Translations under genes and position numbers: made by a program
Notes under the pieces: generated by a model
Databases searched by the model: none
The model's input: the letters and a program-made list of their open reading frames with translations, nothing else
Told to the model about the DNA's origin: nothing
NCBI GenBank assembly: GCA_963210315.1
Contig: OY723303.1
Coordinates: forward strand, 868,001-932,000
DNA length: 64,000 nucleotides
Reading direction: 5' to 3'
From: Rhynchopus euleeides
Taxonomy: Eukaryota > Euglenozoa > Diplonemea > Diplonemida > Diplonemidae
In this document: piece after piece, positions 1-12,356 of the stretch
Position numbering within the stretch: the stretch's first letter is position 1
How the letters are laid out: the number at the start of each line of letters is the position of its first letter

Positions 1-217
1 ATGTCAACCAGGGGGGGCACCAGAGGGGGGGGGGAGGCAATACAAATCAAAACGGTACGAAACCAAATGAGGGGCGAGTGGTAGGACGAGAACAGAGCGG
101 ATACTCGACCGGAAGGCAGAAGAAGTGAGAGACGGACGACAGCAGTGACCAGCGCGCCCCTGGTGGACCAAACAGCCCCGCAGAGCCCCTGCAAACAGCG
201 TTTTTAGGAAAAGTTGA

Positions 218-242
218 ATAGACGTACTTAGTACGTCTATTC
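218..242. repeat. Perfect 12-bp-arm palindrome
   Basis: The arm AATAGACGTACT is followed, after one base, by its exact reverse complement. A partial relative (AGTACTAAGTACGT) lies about 80 bp to the right near 306-320. It could form a hairpin or be the end of an eroded inverted-repeat element. No function is assigned. Confidence 0.6.
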
Positions 243-1033
243 GCTCGCAAACTATTTATTAATTTTCTGGCGAGGTCGATTTAGGCCCGCGCGTTCGCCG
301 AATAGTAGTACTAAGTACGTTTATTTGACCCCCCCCTGTAAGACGTCTTAAGAAAGAAGTGAAAAGATCCTTTTCTTATTAAGACCTTTGTCATACCATG
401 TTTTTTTATAAATTTCCCCAAACCAGAAAACCGGCTTTTTCTGGTTTGGAAACCTCTCAGAAAGGGCACCCTATTCCCCTGGGCACACCAGGCACGAAGG
501 GTTCGCAACACACACAGACCAAAACCCACTCCAGCCTGCATGCCGCAAGAGTGTACCGCGGCGTTGGGCAGGAGGCAGCAGTAGAAAGCCTCTGCCCCCT
601 GTTCCCCCGTTGTTGCCGAAGAGGCCTGTGTGAGGCGGGCGGGAGAAAGAGACAAAAGTAATGACCGGCTGGGGTAAGCACTGCACCGAGGGGAGGGTAT
701 GTGCCGGGGGGGTTCTTTCGGACAATATTCTGGTGGGGGGAGGGGAGGGGGGGGGGGATGGCGGAGTTACGTCGACTCAGGAAGAAAAGGGAACCAGAGA
801 GCCGACCTCCGGTATTCTGGTGGCGAGAAGAGACGCCTTCCTCTAAGAAATGCCCACAAGAGTGAGACAATATGAGCCGTGTATTTGTGTACATTGGAGA
901 TCACATCAAGAGCAGGCGCTCGGTATGCTTTTACACTACGATGGGCAACCCTTCGCTTAGAATTGCAGAAATGCGAGAAGGAAAAAAAAGGTTGGAGTCG
1001 CCGCACACAAAACTGGCTGTAAACTGACGCAGT

Positions 1034-1265
1034 GGGGGTCTTCGCTCCGTGTCACTGTGTGTCAAACTGTGCCACTTTACAGCCAAGTGTGTTGTGATGT
1101 GGATCAATTTCCCTCACTTTTCTGCAGTTCTGAGCGAAGGCCCCAGCGGGGCGGGCTTCGCTCAGAAATGCAGAGAAGTGAGGAAGGGGGTGAACCGCCT
1201 CACAACACACTTGGCTGTAAAGTGGCACAGTTTGACACACAGTGACACACAGATCGAAGACCCCC
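1034..1265. repeat. Fold-back inverted repeat, about 110-bp arms
   Basis: The left arm begins GGGGGTCTTCG and runs through GTGTGTCAAACTGTGCC and TTTACAGCCAAGTGTGTTGTG to TTCTGAGCGAAGG. The right arm is its reverse complement with small differences and ends CGAAGACCCCC. The loop is only about 10 bp (around CCCCAGCGGGGC). Further diverged pieces (TTTGACACAGTAG, TGTGTGTCAAAGAGTG) continue to about 1440. It looks like a small fold-back or MITE-type element. No target duplication was found. Confidence 0.6.
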
Positions 1266-4200
1266 GATATATAAAATTGCGTGTGCGGGTGTGCCTCACA
1301 CAAAACTGGGCGAAAAGTGAGACAGTTTGACACAGTAGTAGTACAGGGCGAAGGGCTCCAGTGGAGGCCTTCACTGTGTGTCAAAGAGTGTCAGCTTGCA
1401 GCCTATATTGTCAGGCGACTCTCTTGTGTGCACTTTGGAGCGAAGGCCCCCAGTGATTTGTTTAGCTTGCCGATTCGACGCTTGTTCTCTCTGACGACTG
1501 AACAGGGAGGGGGGGTGGGGGTGGAGGATTTTCCAAGAAAAACTAGTCTGCGCTACCCCCTGCTAGATCGTGAAGTGACTACAAACCGTGAAAACAAAAC
1601 CAGCGCCCACCTGCAGTTGTTTATACAATTTGTTGGAATGCATGCCCCCCCCCAGTCTGATGATGGAGTGGTGTGAGTGGGGGAGGGTAGGTCACAAGAT
1701 CCAGCAAAATAGGGGCGCAGGAAGCTTTTCACCCCCCCTCCCCCTCAGTTCGCCAGGTCGCCATGCGGAAATAAAATGGCAACGCAAAAATAAATAAACA
1801 CACGCACAAAGAGTTTCTTTGGGCTGAACACATGCCACCACGACGCGCCGTTGCTCCGAAGGCTTGGCCCGACCGGGGTTGAGATTACATGAAAGAAATC
1901 ATTTGACCGATTTGATGCGACAGAAAAATATTAAAAACGACAACACCATAGTCACAACGAGCGAAAGCGTGCTCAGTCAGCTCTGCGGAATGAAAGTTAT
2001 GAATCAACAGGCTCAAGCATGTTCACTTGGTACGGCCTGACTGAGCACGCCTGGCCCCTTCCTCCACCGCAAGGCGGCCAGTCAAACACCTACCAAATGG
2101 TCATGCAGGGCTGTGCTCCAAAAGACCCCGGCCTGCCCCTGATGTGGGTACCTAACGAACCCATAGAGGCACCGATGCCCTTCCGGTTTAACCGCGTGTT
2201 GTGTTTCTTCTAGTTTACCCCCGAGCAACGCATTGTTGTCAAAATCCCAGCCATTTTAGCTGAGCTTTGAGTGACTTGTTTTTTTTGGAGCTGTGCTAAC
2301 AACGCAGGACACTTTGCGATGCAGATCATGCAGGACACAACACCCGCAGCAGGGCGTGTGGGGCGTTCTCGCGATCAACGAATAATACCCGCTTGTTCTT
2401 CTCTCCCCTCACTTGATTTGCAGACCGCAAAGGCCTGCAAATCGCACGGTTTTGAAGGAATGCCAGGATCAGACCCAAGCAGCCTCCCTCCGGGGGAGGA
2501 GCTGCATGATTTACTGCCCCTCGGCACGGCGAGGGCTGTGCGCCCTCCCCCCACCCCCCCACCCACCCACTGCGCGAAGACTAACAGTAACATACAACAG
2601 GGTCAAGAGAGTCGCAGATGCGAGAGGACAGCCCCGTTTGGTCTGGTGTGTGTGTGGGGGGGTCCCACATCAATGCGAGTTTTTCAAAAAGAATGCATAA
2701 AACAGAAACGGATGAAATGAGAGTGCAATGTACGTCTCGGTGACGCTCCGGTCAGCCTGTGAATGTGGCAACCGTTAGGTTTGACTGGTCACGTATCCCA
2801 GCCGGATTTTCTCCAGTCAGCCCGGCTGGCCATCATTCTGGTCTGTAGTGTGGAGGGAAAGCAAAATTGGGAAAGTAAGGTGCACAGAGCTGACCACCCT
2901 TCCTTCCAAATGCAGGTCGCCTGAGGCCTGAGCTGGGGGTGTGGGTGAGCGTGTGTCTGCAAAGACGAAGGTTGTGCGAGAGCAGAACAGACACACAGCA
3001 GACACTACGCACCCACACACACCCACACCCACACACGATGATTTTGAACGATTAGAATATATTTTTTGCAGCAGTCGAACAAACTCAGCACACACTGCTA
3101 TAATGACACACAACACGTAAATATTGGGAAGTGTCAGTGCACTTGGTAGGGCAGAGCAACCCTCACTTCAAAACCATTATTAAGGCGCCACTCTGCTTGC
3201 AGGTCAGGGGTCAGAAGGCCACGCCAAGTGATAGTTTCCTGTCTTGAGAGGCACTTAACATACACAGATATTCATCAGGTGTCAGGTGGGCCAGCACACA
3301 GGATGACCACCTGATGCCGTGAAAGAAAATCGTAGTAAGCGATACCGCCATATTATCCGATCCCAAGAACACCGCGTGGTTTTTTTGCTGGATCTTGCAA
3401 CCCCACTCACACCACTTCGTCACACCTGGGTACACAAACAAAATGCGATGCGTGTGTTGCGATACAAAAGAAGAACACCAGATGGTAGACGATGCTTCTG
3501 CAGCGACATTCTCATTTTTCTTGAATTTGTGGGAAAGACCGCGACAGCCACTAAAGAAGGGACATGTGATCGGAACGATAAGTGACCCCCAAATCAAAGG
3601 GCAGCCCACACGGTGCCACATCGATGATGGCATTTATCGGCCCGCCAAGACTCAACCAATTTCAGCGGCAATCATACACGACACGTTTTAGCCGCCTCTG
3701 TCACATTTGTGTCATCATTTCGGGGCGGGACAGGGTCTCGGGAGAGACAAAAGCCGCATGTCACGCGAGAATGCTAAGTCTCCACACCTGTAACATGCCG
3801 TGTTCATCACACCACGGGGATGATTTTTTTTTGCCTGCGCGCTTCCGTCTTGCAGATGCAATGCGAGTTAGAGGAGCATGTGCTGCCCCGCTCACCCCGC
3901 ACAGTTGTAGGAAGGCAAACGCATCAACAAAAGAAAAATAGCAAAATCAAGGCAAACATAGATGGAGAGAGAGAGACCATGGGAGTGCCGCTGGACTGCG
4001 TTCCGCAAGAAGAAAAAACACAAACTGTAGCTGGTTTGATGAAGGGGCGTTGTGCCCCTCACAATTCTGCAGTGTGGAAACGCCTCTGGCCAGGAACTAG
4101 AAAGTAAACCACGTTTCGTTGAGCGCACACCTCGTCTTCTCAAGGCTGCGATAAGGGTTCTGTGTGTGTGGGGTGGCAACTCAGAGCATTGCAGCCGCCA

Positions 4201-5154
4201 CAATTTCCTTCGTTATAGGGTGGCCCTAGTCTTAGGATTTTAGCAGAGCAAAAAAGTGGGCAAAATTAAAGTGCTGTTTTTGGTCAGTTTTCCCCCTCTC
4301 GCACCCCTCCTGCCTGCCACAATGGGGTGGTGGGGCTGTTCCAGCACACATACACCCTAGACACAGGGGGGCACGCAGCAGGTCGGCCCTTGGCAGCCCC
4401 AGGTACGAAGTCAGATGGTTCCGCCCTCACGAACGCAGAATCCAACACTGTCCTCACCACACGGCGCCAAACCTGATAACCTGTCGGGGAAGTGTCAAAG
4501 AATCCGGAAGTGTGCGGCTGCAATAAATGACAAAGTGCTCGCGAGTCAATGGGTAGGGTGGCGTCGGAACGGTCGGGAGGGGTTGGGGGAATGGGGCTGC
4601 AGACACGCTTGTTAGTCCGACTGCTTCCGGGCCTGGTGAGAAAAACTGAAGTCTGATCCAGAACGAACCTTGAGAGGCAAGAGAATGACACGCACAAGTG
4701 GGAGGGGACCCTCAGAAAAGCAGAAAGCGTAGCAACCGTGCTTCCTTCTTCCTTAATGATGCGTTGACGCTTCCACCACCCTAGAGCCTGCTGCTTTGAT
4801 GTGGGTGTGGAGCACATGTGAACACGAGATAGCTAGACACACAAAAAAGGAACAGGATCGTCGGAAGCACTCCTACACTTTTACGCATCATAAATGTGCT
4901 CAAAAAAGAGAAGAAAACGACCAGCCCCGCACAAATCCGCAAAAGTACTTACCCACGCAGGGCTTCACGCACCACATGGAAGAAAAAAACCACAGAATGT
5001 GTTTGTTGCCCGCTTCTATCTTGTGCTCACACATGTGCTCCTCACTCACATTAATTTGAAGCAGCAGGCTGGCGGCGTCGTCAACGCATAACATACGGAG
5101 GAACTATTCAAGGAATTCTTGAAGCACGGTTGCCCCGCCTTTTACCGACCGTGA

Positions 5155-7851
5155 TCATCGGCGTGATGCTTCAAGGGCTTTTTGCAGTGCCCTTTCCTCC
5201 TCGACCTCCCCGGAGACTGTCTCTGTGCCGGCAGCCTCAGCCTGAGCCTGGTTGAACAGAGATTCCTGTATATCTGTCCACAGCTGCGTGTTCAACTGCC
5301 CCGGGTGCCTCTCATACCGCACGAGGACAGCAGACGACGCCATATCCTGGAATGCAGTGGAGCGGGACACGTGGGTCGCCCTGGCATCATCCAGGTGGAC
5401 CGTGGTGCCGCTGTCCGCATCCTGGCTGTATGCGGTGTAGTGCATACCCCCATACACCACAGCGCCCCCGAAAGAGAAGGTGGCGGTGCCATCCTCTTTG
5501 AGGCAATCCCTCAACTCGAGCAGCCGTGGGACCTCGCACCTGTCCGTGACGAACCTCGGAGGGCGCCCAGCACCGGCGCACGCGAACCGCTGGATGAAGA
5601 CCAGCAGGGTGTTACCGATGCACATCGCCCTCTTCGACACCCCTCTCAACGAGGTGCACTTTGGCGACGAGGTGCACGGACCATCTACGGCCGTCTCCTC
5701 ACTCACGTACGCCGAGGCAAGCTGCTGCAGGGTGCGACCACCCTGGGGGGGGAACTGCATCATCCAAGCTGGGCGCAGGTACCTCGAGGAGATGGTCCCG
5801 CAACTCTTGCACGACCTTGTCTCCCTGACTGCCACCTGGAGCGGCGGCGTCAGCGGCGGCTGGTTCCCGGTGCTGGTGGTACGCAGGAGATAGCACTGCT
5901 CCCGCAGAATACCCAGGAAGTAGCCCAGGAACTCCCCAGCGCACTGCATCTCCCCGTCGAGGAAGCTGCCCCCCCCGACACTCAGCTGAGCCCTCTCCAT
6001 CGCATCGAACACGAACGTGGTGTGGGTACCGTCTGGAGAGAGGCCCTTCAGGCTGCGGAGCCCGTCCAGCTGCACGTGAGAGCCCGCGCGCAGGTTGTAC
6101 TTCACCCAGTGCATCAGGGGAAAGATTTCGGCAGTCAGGTCAAGCGGCAGCTGCTGAACCTGTGCGAGACATGGCCGCAGGAGCTGCAAAGATGCGGCCA
6201 GGTAGCAGGTGTTCCTGCCACTCCCGAGCGGTTCCCGCGGGAACAGCCAACAGCGGCTACTCAGGTCGGACAGCTGGATCCCGGGGCCCCGCTGCGACAC
6301 CGACGCTGGCCCCAAGTCGACCATATCCTCATCATCCATGGCAAGCTGCTGCGCGCCACGGCTGCTGTCCACCATCAGGCCAGGAAAGACCTCCCTCACT
6401 TGCTGTTCCACATGAACAGCACCCGAAGACCGCAACTGCTTGCGCCGAGGTAACTCGAACAGATCATCCGACTCGCCACCACTTGACACCTCCTTGTTGG
6501 GGCCGCCCTGCCGCTTCTTGCTGCTGGGAAGGGCCGTCCCAGTGCAGCCCCACTGCAGATAGGCGGCGTACGTCATCTGGTGCTTCCCACTCACATGCGA
6601 CTTCAGGGACGCCTCTGCCACGAAGGGCTTGCCCCCAGCCGTGCGAGTAGTGCCGCATATCTTGCACTCCAAACCACCCTCCCCCTTCACCAGAGCGCCA
6701 GCCAGCAGGTCCTCGGAGGTCCCGTCAGCCAGCATGTCGTCGGAGTCCAACCCGTCAACCAGCAGGTTGTCGGAACCCACACTCCCGGCAGAGTCGTCAG
6801 CCTCAGGTGGTGCGTCGGAGTCCACTGCATCGTCGCTGTGCTGCGGAGGAAGAGGCGGCGGACACCACCCCTTCTGCGCTGCCTCCAGCGCAACTTCCAG
6901 CTCTGCCACTCGCTGGGTGAGCAGCGTCACCTCCTTGCCCGATTGCCACTTGCCGCTCTTCACAGCCTTGCGGAGGCTCGCAAGTTCCCCTGAGTCGAGG
7001 ATGATGTCGGACCGGCTAGTCCGAGGTTCATCAAACTTCATGATGCGCTGCCGGGCGCTCTGCTGCCAGAACGTCAGTTCCAACCCTGTCTCATCTGAAA
7101 CCTCAGACAGTGCAAGGTCTGTCACCGCCGACAGCATGTCCCCCAGGTATGTGACAGCGAGGGGGCGGCGCATCAGCGACCAATCCGTTGTGCCGAGCAG
7201 CTCCCTCAGGTTATCCTGCCGCAACTTCACCCCCGGGTCCCGCTCAGGCGCATCCGCCTCCTCCAACCCCCTGATGACAGCCTCAAGGTCCAACGACACG
7301 GACCTGTCGATCAGGCTGATCGCGACCTCCTGCAGGGCACCCACCTCTTCGTTGACCTTTGCCCGGATGTAGGCCAACGAACGCTCACGCCATGCGAGGG
7401 CAGGCACCGCCAGGGAGCTGAGGGAGAGCTCACTGCGGTGACGCTGCAGTCTTCTGGGGTACGTCAGCTGCGTGGAACATCCACGCGCCTTCGATACCAC
7501 CAATGGCCGACTCCTCACGACGAGAAGTTTGCACTCTTCTGTCTGGGGAGGTGGAATCAGGGCCTCCACCGCAGCCGACAGGTCGGAGTAAATCCCCTCA
7601 CAGCAGTCGGTGCTCCACACCTTGCAGCCGCCCTTGGGCACATGCAAGGCGACGTACCACGTCTGGGGTTCGCTGCGGAGCGGCGCGATGACCACAGCAG
7701 GCACATGTGGACCCCAGTCATCCTTCCTCACGCGCGACACCCCCGAAGGATCACCAACACCAGGCTGCACAAGTGTCGACTCGTTGCAGCCCGCTCCGGT
7801 AAACGCGTTGTCCGGAACCGCCTCCAGGAAGCTCCGGATCTGCGACTCCAC
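5155..7851 (-). CDS. Ubiquitin-specific protease (C19/USP) with C2H2 finger and UIM-like tail; 5' end incomplete
   Basis: It would remove ubiquitin from proteins. Numbered from the first codon of this open stretch (898 codons), a coiled-coil-like segment lies at about 305-328 and an acidic D/S-rich linker at 340-390. A C2H2-type finger follows (CKICG near 396, KSHVSGKH near 417). The USP Cys box NTCYLAASLQLL puts the catalytic Cys at about 549, a CxxC (CKSCG) is at 681, and the His box YGGMHYTAYSQD puts His at about 804, followed by DD at 821. The tail EEERALQKALEAS matches a ubiquitin-interacting motif. Residues 1-226 read like real protein but contain no ATG; the codon at 7851 is GTG, and the minisatellite starts immediately upstream. 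Either an upstream exon is missing from view or the array has replaced the true 5' end. The USP call is firm; the N-terminal 130 residues are unrecognised. Confidence 0.78.
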   Translation of the reverse strand: MESQIRSFLEAVPDNAFTGAGCNESTLVQPGVGDPSGVSRVRKDDWGPHVPAVVIAPLRSEPQTWYVALHVPKGGCKVWSTDCCEGIYSDLSAAVEALIPPPQTEECKLLVVRSRPLVVSKARGCSTQLTYPRRLQRHRSELSLSSLAVPALAWRERSLAYIRAKVNEEVGALQEVAISLIDRSVSLDLEAVIRGLEEADAPERDPGVKLRQDNLRELLGTTDWSLMRRPLAVTYLGDMLSAVTDLALSEVSDETGLELTFWQQSARQRIMKFDEPRTSRSDIILDSGELASLRKAVKSGKWQSGKEVTLLTQRVAELEVALEAAQKGWCPPPLPPQHSDDAVDSDAPPEADDSAGSVGSDNLLVDGLDSDDMLADGTSEDLLAGALVKGEGGLECKICGTTRTAGGKPFVAEASLKSHVSGKHQMTYAAYLQWGCTGTALPSSKKRQGGPNKEVSSGGESDDLFELPRRKQLRSSGAVHVEQQVREVFPGLMVDSSRGAQQLAMDDEDMVDLGPASVSQRGPGIQLSDLSSRCWLFPREPLGSGRNTCYLAASLQLLRPCLAQVQQLPLDLTAEIFPLMHWVKYNLRAGSHVQLDGLRSLKGLSPDGTHTTFVFDAMERAQLSVGGGSFLDGEMQCAGEFLGYFLGILREQCYLLRTTSTGNQPPLTPPLQVAVRETRSCKSCGTISSRYLRPAWMMQFPPQGGRTLQQLASAYVSEETAVDGPCTSSPKCTSLRGVSKRAMCIGNTLLVFIQRFACAGAGRPPRFVTDRCEVPRLLELRDCLKEDGTATFSFGGAVVYGGMHYTAYSQDADSGTTVHLDDARATHVSRSTAFQDMASSAVLVRYERHPGQLNTQLWTDIQESLFNQAQAEAAGTETVSGEVEEERALQKALEASRR

Positions 7852-7856
7852 ACACA

Positions 7857-10800
7857 GCCGCGTGACACCTAAACACCCACTCCGACACTCTCCTAGGTTG
7901 AGACATAGCCGCGTGACACCTAAACACCCACTACGACACTCTCCTAGGTTGAGACATAGCCGCGTGACACCTAAACACCCACTACGACGCTCTCCTAGGT
8001 TGCGACATAGCCGCGTGACACCTACATACCCACTCCGACACTCTCCTAGGTTGAGACATAGCCGCGTGACACCTAAACACCCACTACGACACTCTCCTAG
8101 GTTGAGACATAGCCGCGTGACACCTAAACACCCACTACGACACTCTCCTAGGTTGAGACATAGCCGCGTGACACCTAAACACCCACTCCGACACTCTCAT
8201 AGGGTGAGACATAGCCGCGTGACACCTAAACACCCACTACGACGCTCTCCTAGGTTGCGACATAGCCGCGTGACACCTACATACCCACTCCGACACTCTC
8301 CTAGGTTGAGACATAGCCGCGTGACACCTAAACACCCACTACGACACTCTCCTAGGTTGAGACATAGCCGCGTGACACCTACATACCCATTCCGACACTC
8401 TCCTAGGTTGAGACATAGCCGCGTGACACCTACATACCCATTCCGACACTCTCCTAGGTTGAGACATAGCCGCGTGACACCTAAACACCCACTACGACAC
8501 TCTCCTAGGTTGAGACATAGCCGCGTGACACCTACATACCCACTACGACACTCTCATAGGGTGAGACATAGCCGCGTGACACCTAAACACCCACTACGAC
8601 ACTCTCCTAGGTTGCGACATAGCCGCGTGACACCTAAACACCCACTCCGACACTCTCCTAGGTTGAGACATAGCCGCGTGACACCTACATACCCACTCCG
8701 ACACTCTCATAGGGTGAGACATAGCCGCGTGACACCTAAACACCCACTACGACACTCTCCTAGGTTGCGACATAGCCGCGTGACACCTAAACACCCACTA
8801 CGACACTCTCCTAGGTTGAGACATAGCCGCGTGACACCTAAACACCCACTCCGACACTCTCCTAGGTTGAGACATAGCCGCGTGACACCTAAACACCCAC
8901 TACGACACTCTCCTAGGTTGAGACATAGCCGCGTGACACCTAAACACCCACTACGACACTCTCCTAGGTTGCGACATAGCCGCGTGACACCTAAACACCC
9001 ACTACGACACTCTCCTAGGTTGAGACATAGCCGCGTGACACCTAAACACCCACTCCGACACTCTCCTAGGTTGAGACATAGCCGCGTGACACCTAAACAC
9101 CCACTACGACACTCTCCTAGGTTGAGACATAGCCGCGTGACACCTAAACACCCACTACGACACTCTCCTAGGTTGCGACATAGCCGCGTGACACCTACAT
9201 ACCCACTCCGACACTCTCCTAGGTTGAGACATAGCCGCGTGACACCTAAACACCCATTCCGACACTCTCCTAGGGTGAGACATAGCCGCGTGACACCTAC
9301 ACACCCATTCCGACACTCTCATAGGTTGAGACATAGCCGCGTGACACCTAAACACCCACTACGACACTCTCCTAGGTTGAGACATAGCCGCGTGACACCT
9401 AAACACCTACTCCGACACTCTCCTAGGTTGAGACATAGCCGCGTGACACCTAAACACCCACTACGACACTCTCCTAGGTTGAGACATAGCCGCGTGACAC
9501 CTAAACACCCACTACGACGCTCTCCTAGGTTGCGACATAGCCGCGTGACACCTACATACCCACTCCGACACTCTCCTAGGTTGAGACATAGCCGCGTGAC
9601 ACCTAAACACCCACTACGACACTCTCCTAGGTTGAGACATAGCCGCGTGACACCTAAACACCCACTACGACACTCTCCTAGGTTGAGACATAGCCGCGTG
9701 ACACCTAAACACCCACTCCGACACTCTCATAGGGTGAGACATAGCCGCGTGACACCTAAACACCCACTACGACGCTCTCCTAGGTTGCGACATAGCCGCG
9801 TGACACCTACATACCCACTCCGACACTCTCCTAGGTTGAGACATAGCCGCGTGACACCTAAACACCCATTCCGACACTCTCCTAGGGTGAGACATAGCCG
9901 CGTGACACCTACACACCCATTCCGACACTCTCCTAGGTTGAGACATAGCCGCGTGACACCTAAACACCCACTACGACACTCTCCTAGGTTGAGACATAGC
10001 CGCGTGACACCTACATACCCATTCCGACACTCTCCTAGGTTGAGACATAGCCGCGTGACACCTACATACCCATTCCGACACTCTCCTAGGTTGAGACATA
10101 GCCGCGTGACACCTAAACACCCACTACGACACTCTCCTAGGTTGAGACATAGCCGCGTGACACCTACATACCCACTACGACACTCTCATAGGGTGAGACA
10201 TAGCCGCGTGACACCTAAACACCCACTACGACACTCTCCTAGGTTGCGACATAGCCGCGTGACACCTAAACACCCACTACGACACTCTCCTAGGTTGAGA
10301 CATAGCCGCGTGACACCTAAACACCCACTCCGACACTCTCCTAGGTTGAGACATAGCCGCGTGACACCTAAACACCCACTACGACACTCTCCTAGGTTGA
10401 GACATAGCCGCGTGACACCTAAACACCCACTACGACACTCTCCTAGGTTGCGACATAGCCGCGTGACACCTAAACACCCACTACGACACTCTCCTAGGTT
10501 GAGACATAGCCGCGTGACACCTAAACACCCACTCCGACACTCTCCTAGGTTGAGACATAGCCGCGTGACACCTAAACACCCACTACGACACTCTCCTAGG
10601 TTGAGACATAGCCGCGTGACACCTAAACACCCACTACGACACTCTCCTAGGTTGCGACATAGCCGCGTGACACCTACATACCCACTCCGACACTCTCCTA
10701 GGTTGAGACATAGCCGCGTGACACCTAAACACCCATTCCGACACTCTCCTAGGGTGAGACATAGCCGCGTGACACCTACACACCCATTCCGACACTCTCA

Positions 10801-12356
10801 TAGGTTGAGACATAGCCGCGTGACACCTAAACACCCACTACGACACTCTCCTAGGTTGAGACATAGCCGCGTGACACCTAAACACCTACTCCGACACTCT
10901 CCTAGGTTGAGACATAGCCGCGTGACACCTAAACACCCACTACGACACTCTCCTAGGTTGAGACATAGCCGCGTGACACCTAAACACCCACTACGACGCT
11001 CTCCTAGGTTGCGACATAGCCGCGTGACACCTACATACCCACTCCGACACTCTCCTAGGTTGAGACATAGCCGCGTGACACCTAAACACCCACTACGACA
11101 CTCTCCTAGGTTGAGACATAGCCGCGTGACACCTAAACACCCACTACGACACTCTCCTAGGTTGAGACATAGCCGCGTGACACCTAAACACCCACTCCGA
11201 CACTCTCATAGGGTGAGACATAGCCGCGTGACACCTAAACACCCACTACGACGCTCTCCTAGGTTGCGACATAGCCGCGTGACACCTACATACCCACTCC
11301 GACACTCTCCTAGGTTGAGACATAGCCGCGTGACACCTAAACACCCATTCCGACACTCTCCTAGGGTGAGACATAGCCGCGTGACACCTACACACCCATT
11401 CCGACACTCTCCTAGGTTGAGACATAGCCGCGTGACACCTAAACACCCACTACGACACTCTCCTAGGTTGAGACATAGCCGCGTGACACCTACATACCCA
11501 TTCCGACACTCTCCTAGGTTGAGACATAGCCGCGTGACACCTACATACCCATTCCGACACTCTCCTAGGTTGAGACATAGCCGCGTGACACCTAAACACC
11601 CACTACGACACTCTCCTAGGTTGAGACATAGCCGCGTGACACCTACATACCCACTACGACACTCTCATAGGGTGAGACATAGCCGCGTGACACCTAAACA
11701 CCCACTACGACACTCTCCTAGGTTGCGACATAGCCGCGTGACACCTAAACACCCACTCCGACACTCTCCTAGGTTGAGACATAGCCGCGTGACACCTAAA
11801 CACCCACTACGACACTCTCCTAGGTTGAGTCATAGCCGCGTGACACCTAAACACCCACTCCGACACTCTCCTAGGGTGAAACATTGCCGCGTGACACCTA
11901 CATACCCATTCCGACACTCTCCTAGGTTGAGACATAGCCGCGTGACACCTACATACCCATTCCGACACTCTCCTAGGTTGAGACATAGCCGCGTGACACC
12001 TAAACACCCACTACGACACTCTCCTAGGTTGAGACATAGCCGCGTGACACCTACATACCCACTACGACACTCTCATAGGGTGAGACATAGCCGCGTGACA
12101 CCTAAACACCCACTACGACACTCTCCTAGGTTGCGACATAGCCGCGTGACACCTAAACACCCACTCCGACACTCTCCTAGGTTGAGACATAGCCGCGTGA
12201 CACCTAAACACCCACTACGACACTCTCCTAGGTTGAGTCATAGCCGCGTGACACCTAAACACCCACTCCGACACTCTCCTAGGGTGAAACATTGCCGCGT
12301 GACACCTACATACCCATTACGACACACTCCTCTGGTACGACACAGCCGCGTGACTC
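7857..12356. repeat. 51-bp minisatellite, about 88 units, with higher-order repeats
   Basis: The unit contains AGCCGCGTGACACCTAAACA and CTCTCCTAGGTTGAGACAT, with a few recurring variant positions (CTA/CTC/TTC, CTCCT/CTCAT, TTGAGA/TTGCGA/GGTGAGA, AAACAC/ACATAC). Variant patterns recur every 1,479 bp (29 units), for example 9155-9355 with 10634-10834 and 9767-9967 with 11246-11446. A local 8-unit (408-bp) repeat is marked by the rare GAAACATTGCC at about 11877 and 12285. Because 51 is a multiple of three, one plus-strand frame stays open throughout, reading HSRVTPKHPLRHSPRLR per unit. It lies antisense to every recognisable gene, so I treat the array as a satellite rather than a gene. The last two units (12300-12356) are degenerate, as is usual at array edges. 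Confidence 0.93.

Larger units (their letters stand above)
1..5154. other. Gene-poor left flank
   Basis: No frame here resembles a known protein; the open frames are short, low in complexity and overlap on both strands. The stretch holds G-rich runs (about 671-760 and 1505-1530), a short perfect palindrome near 230 and a fold-back repeat at 1034-1265. A short string near 4761-4782 recurs near 51180. Because all recognisable genes read leftwards, part of this may be downstream flank of the protease gene at 5155. Confidence 0.6.

Noticed and set aside
1-300. Chromosome end or telomeric repeat
   Set aside because: No tandem TTAGGG-type repeat is present at either edge.
7857-12356. CRISPR-like array
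   Set aside because: Units are head-to-tail with no unique spacers, and the window is eukaryotic.
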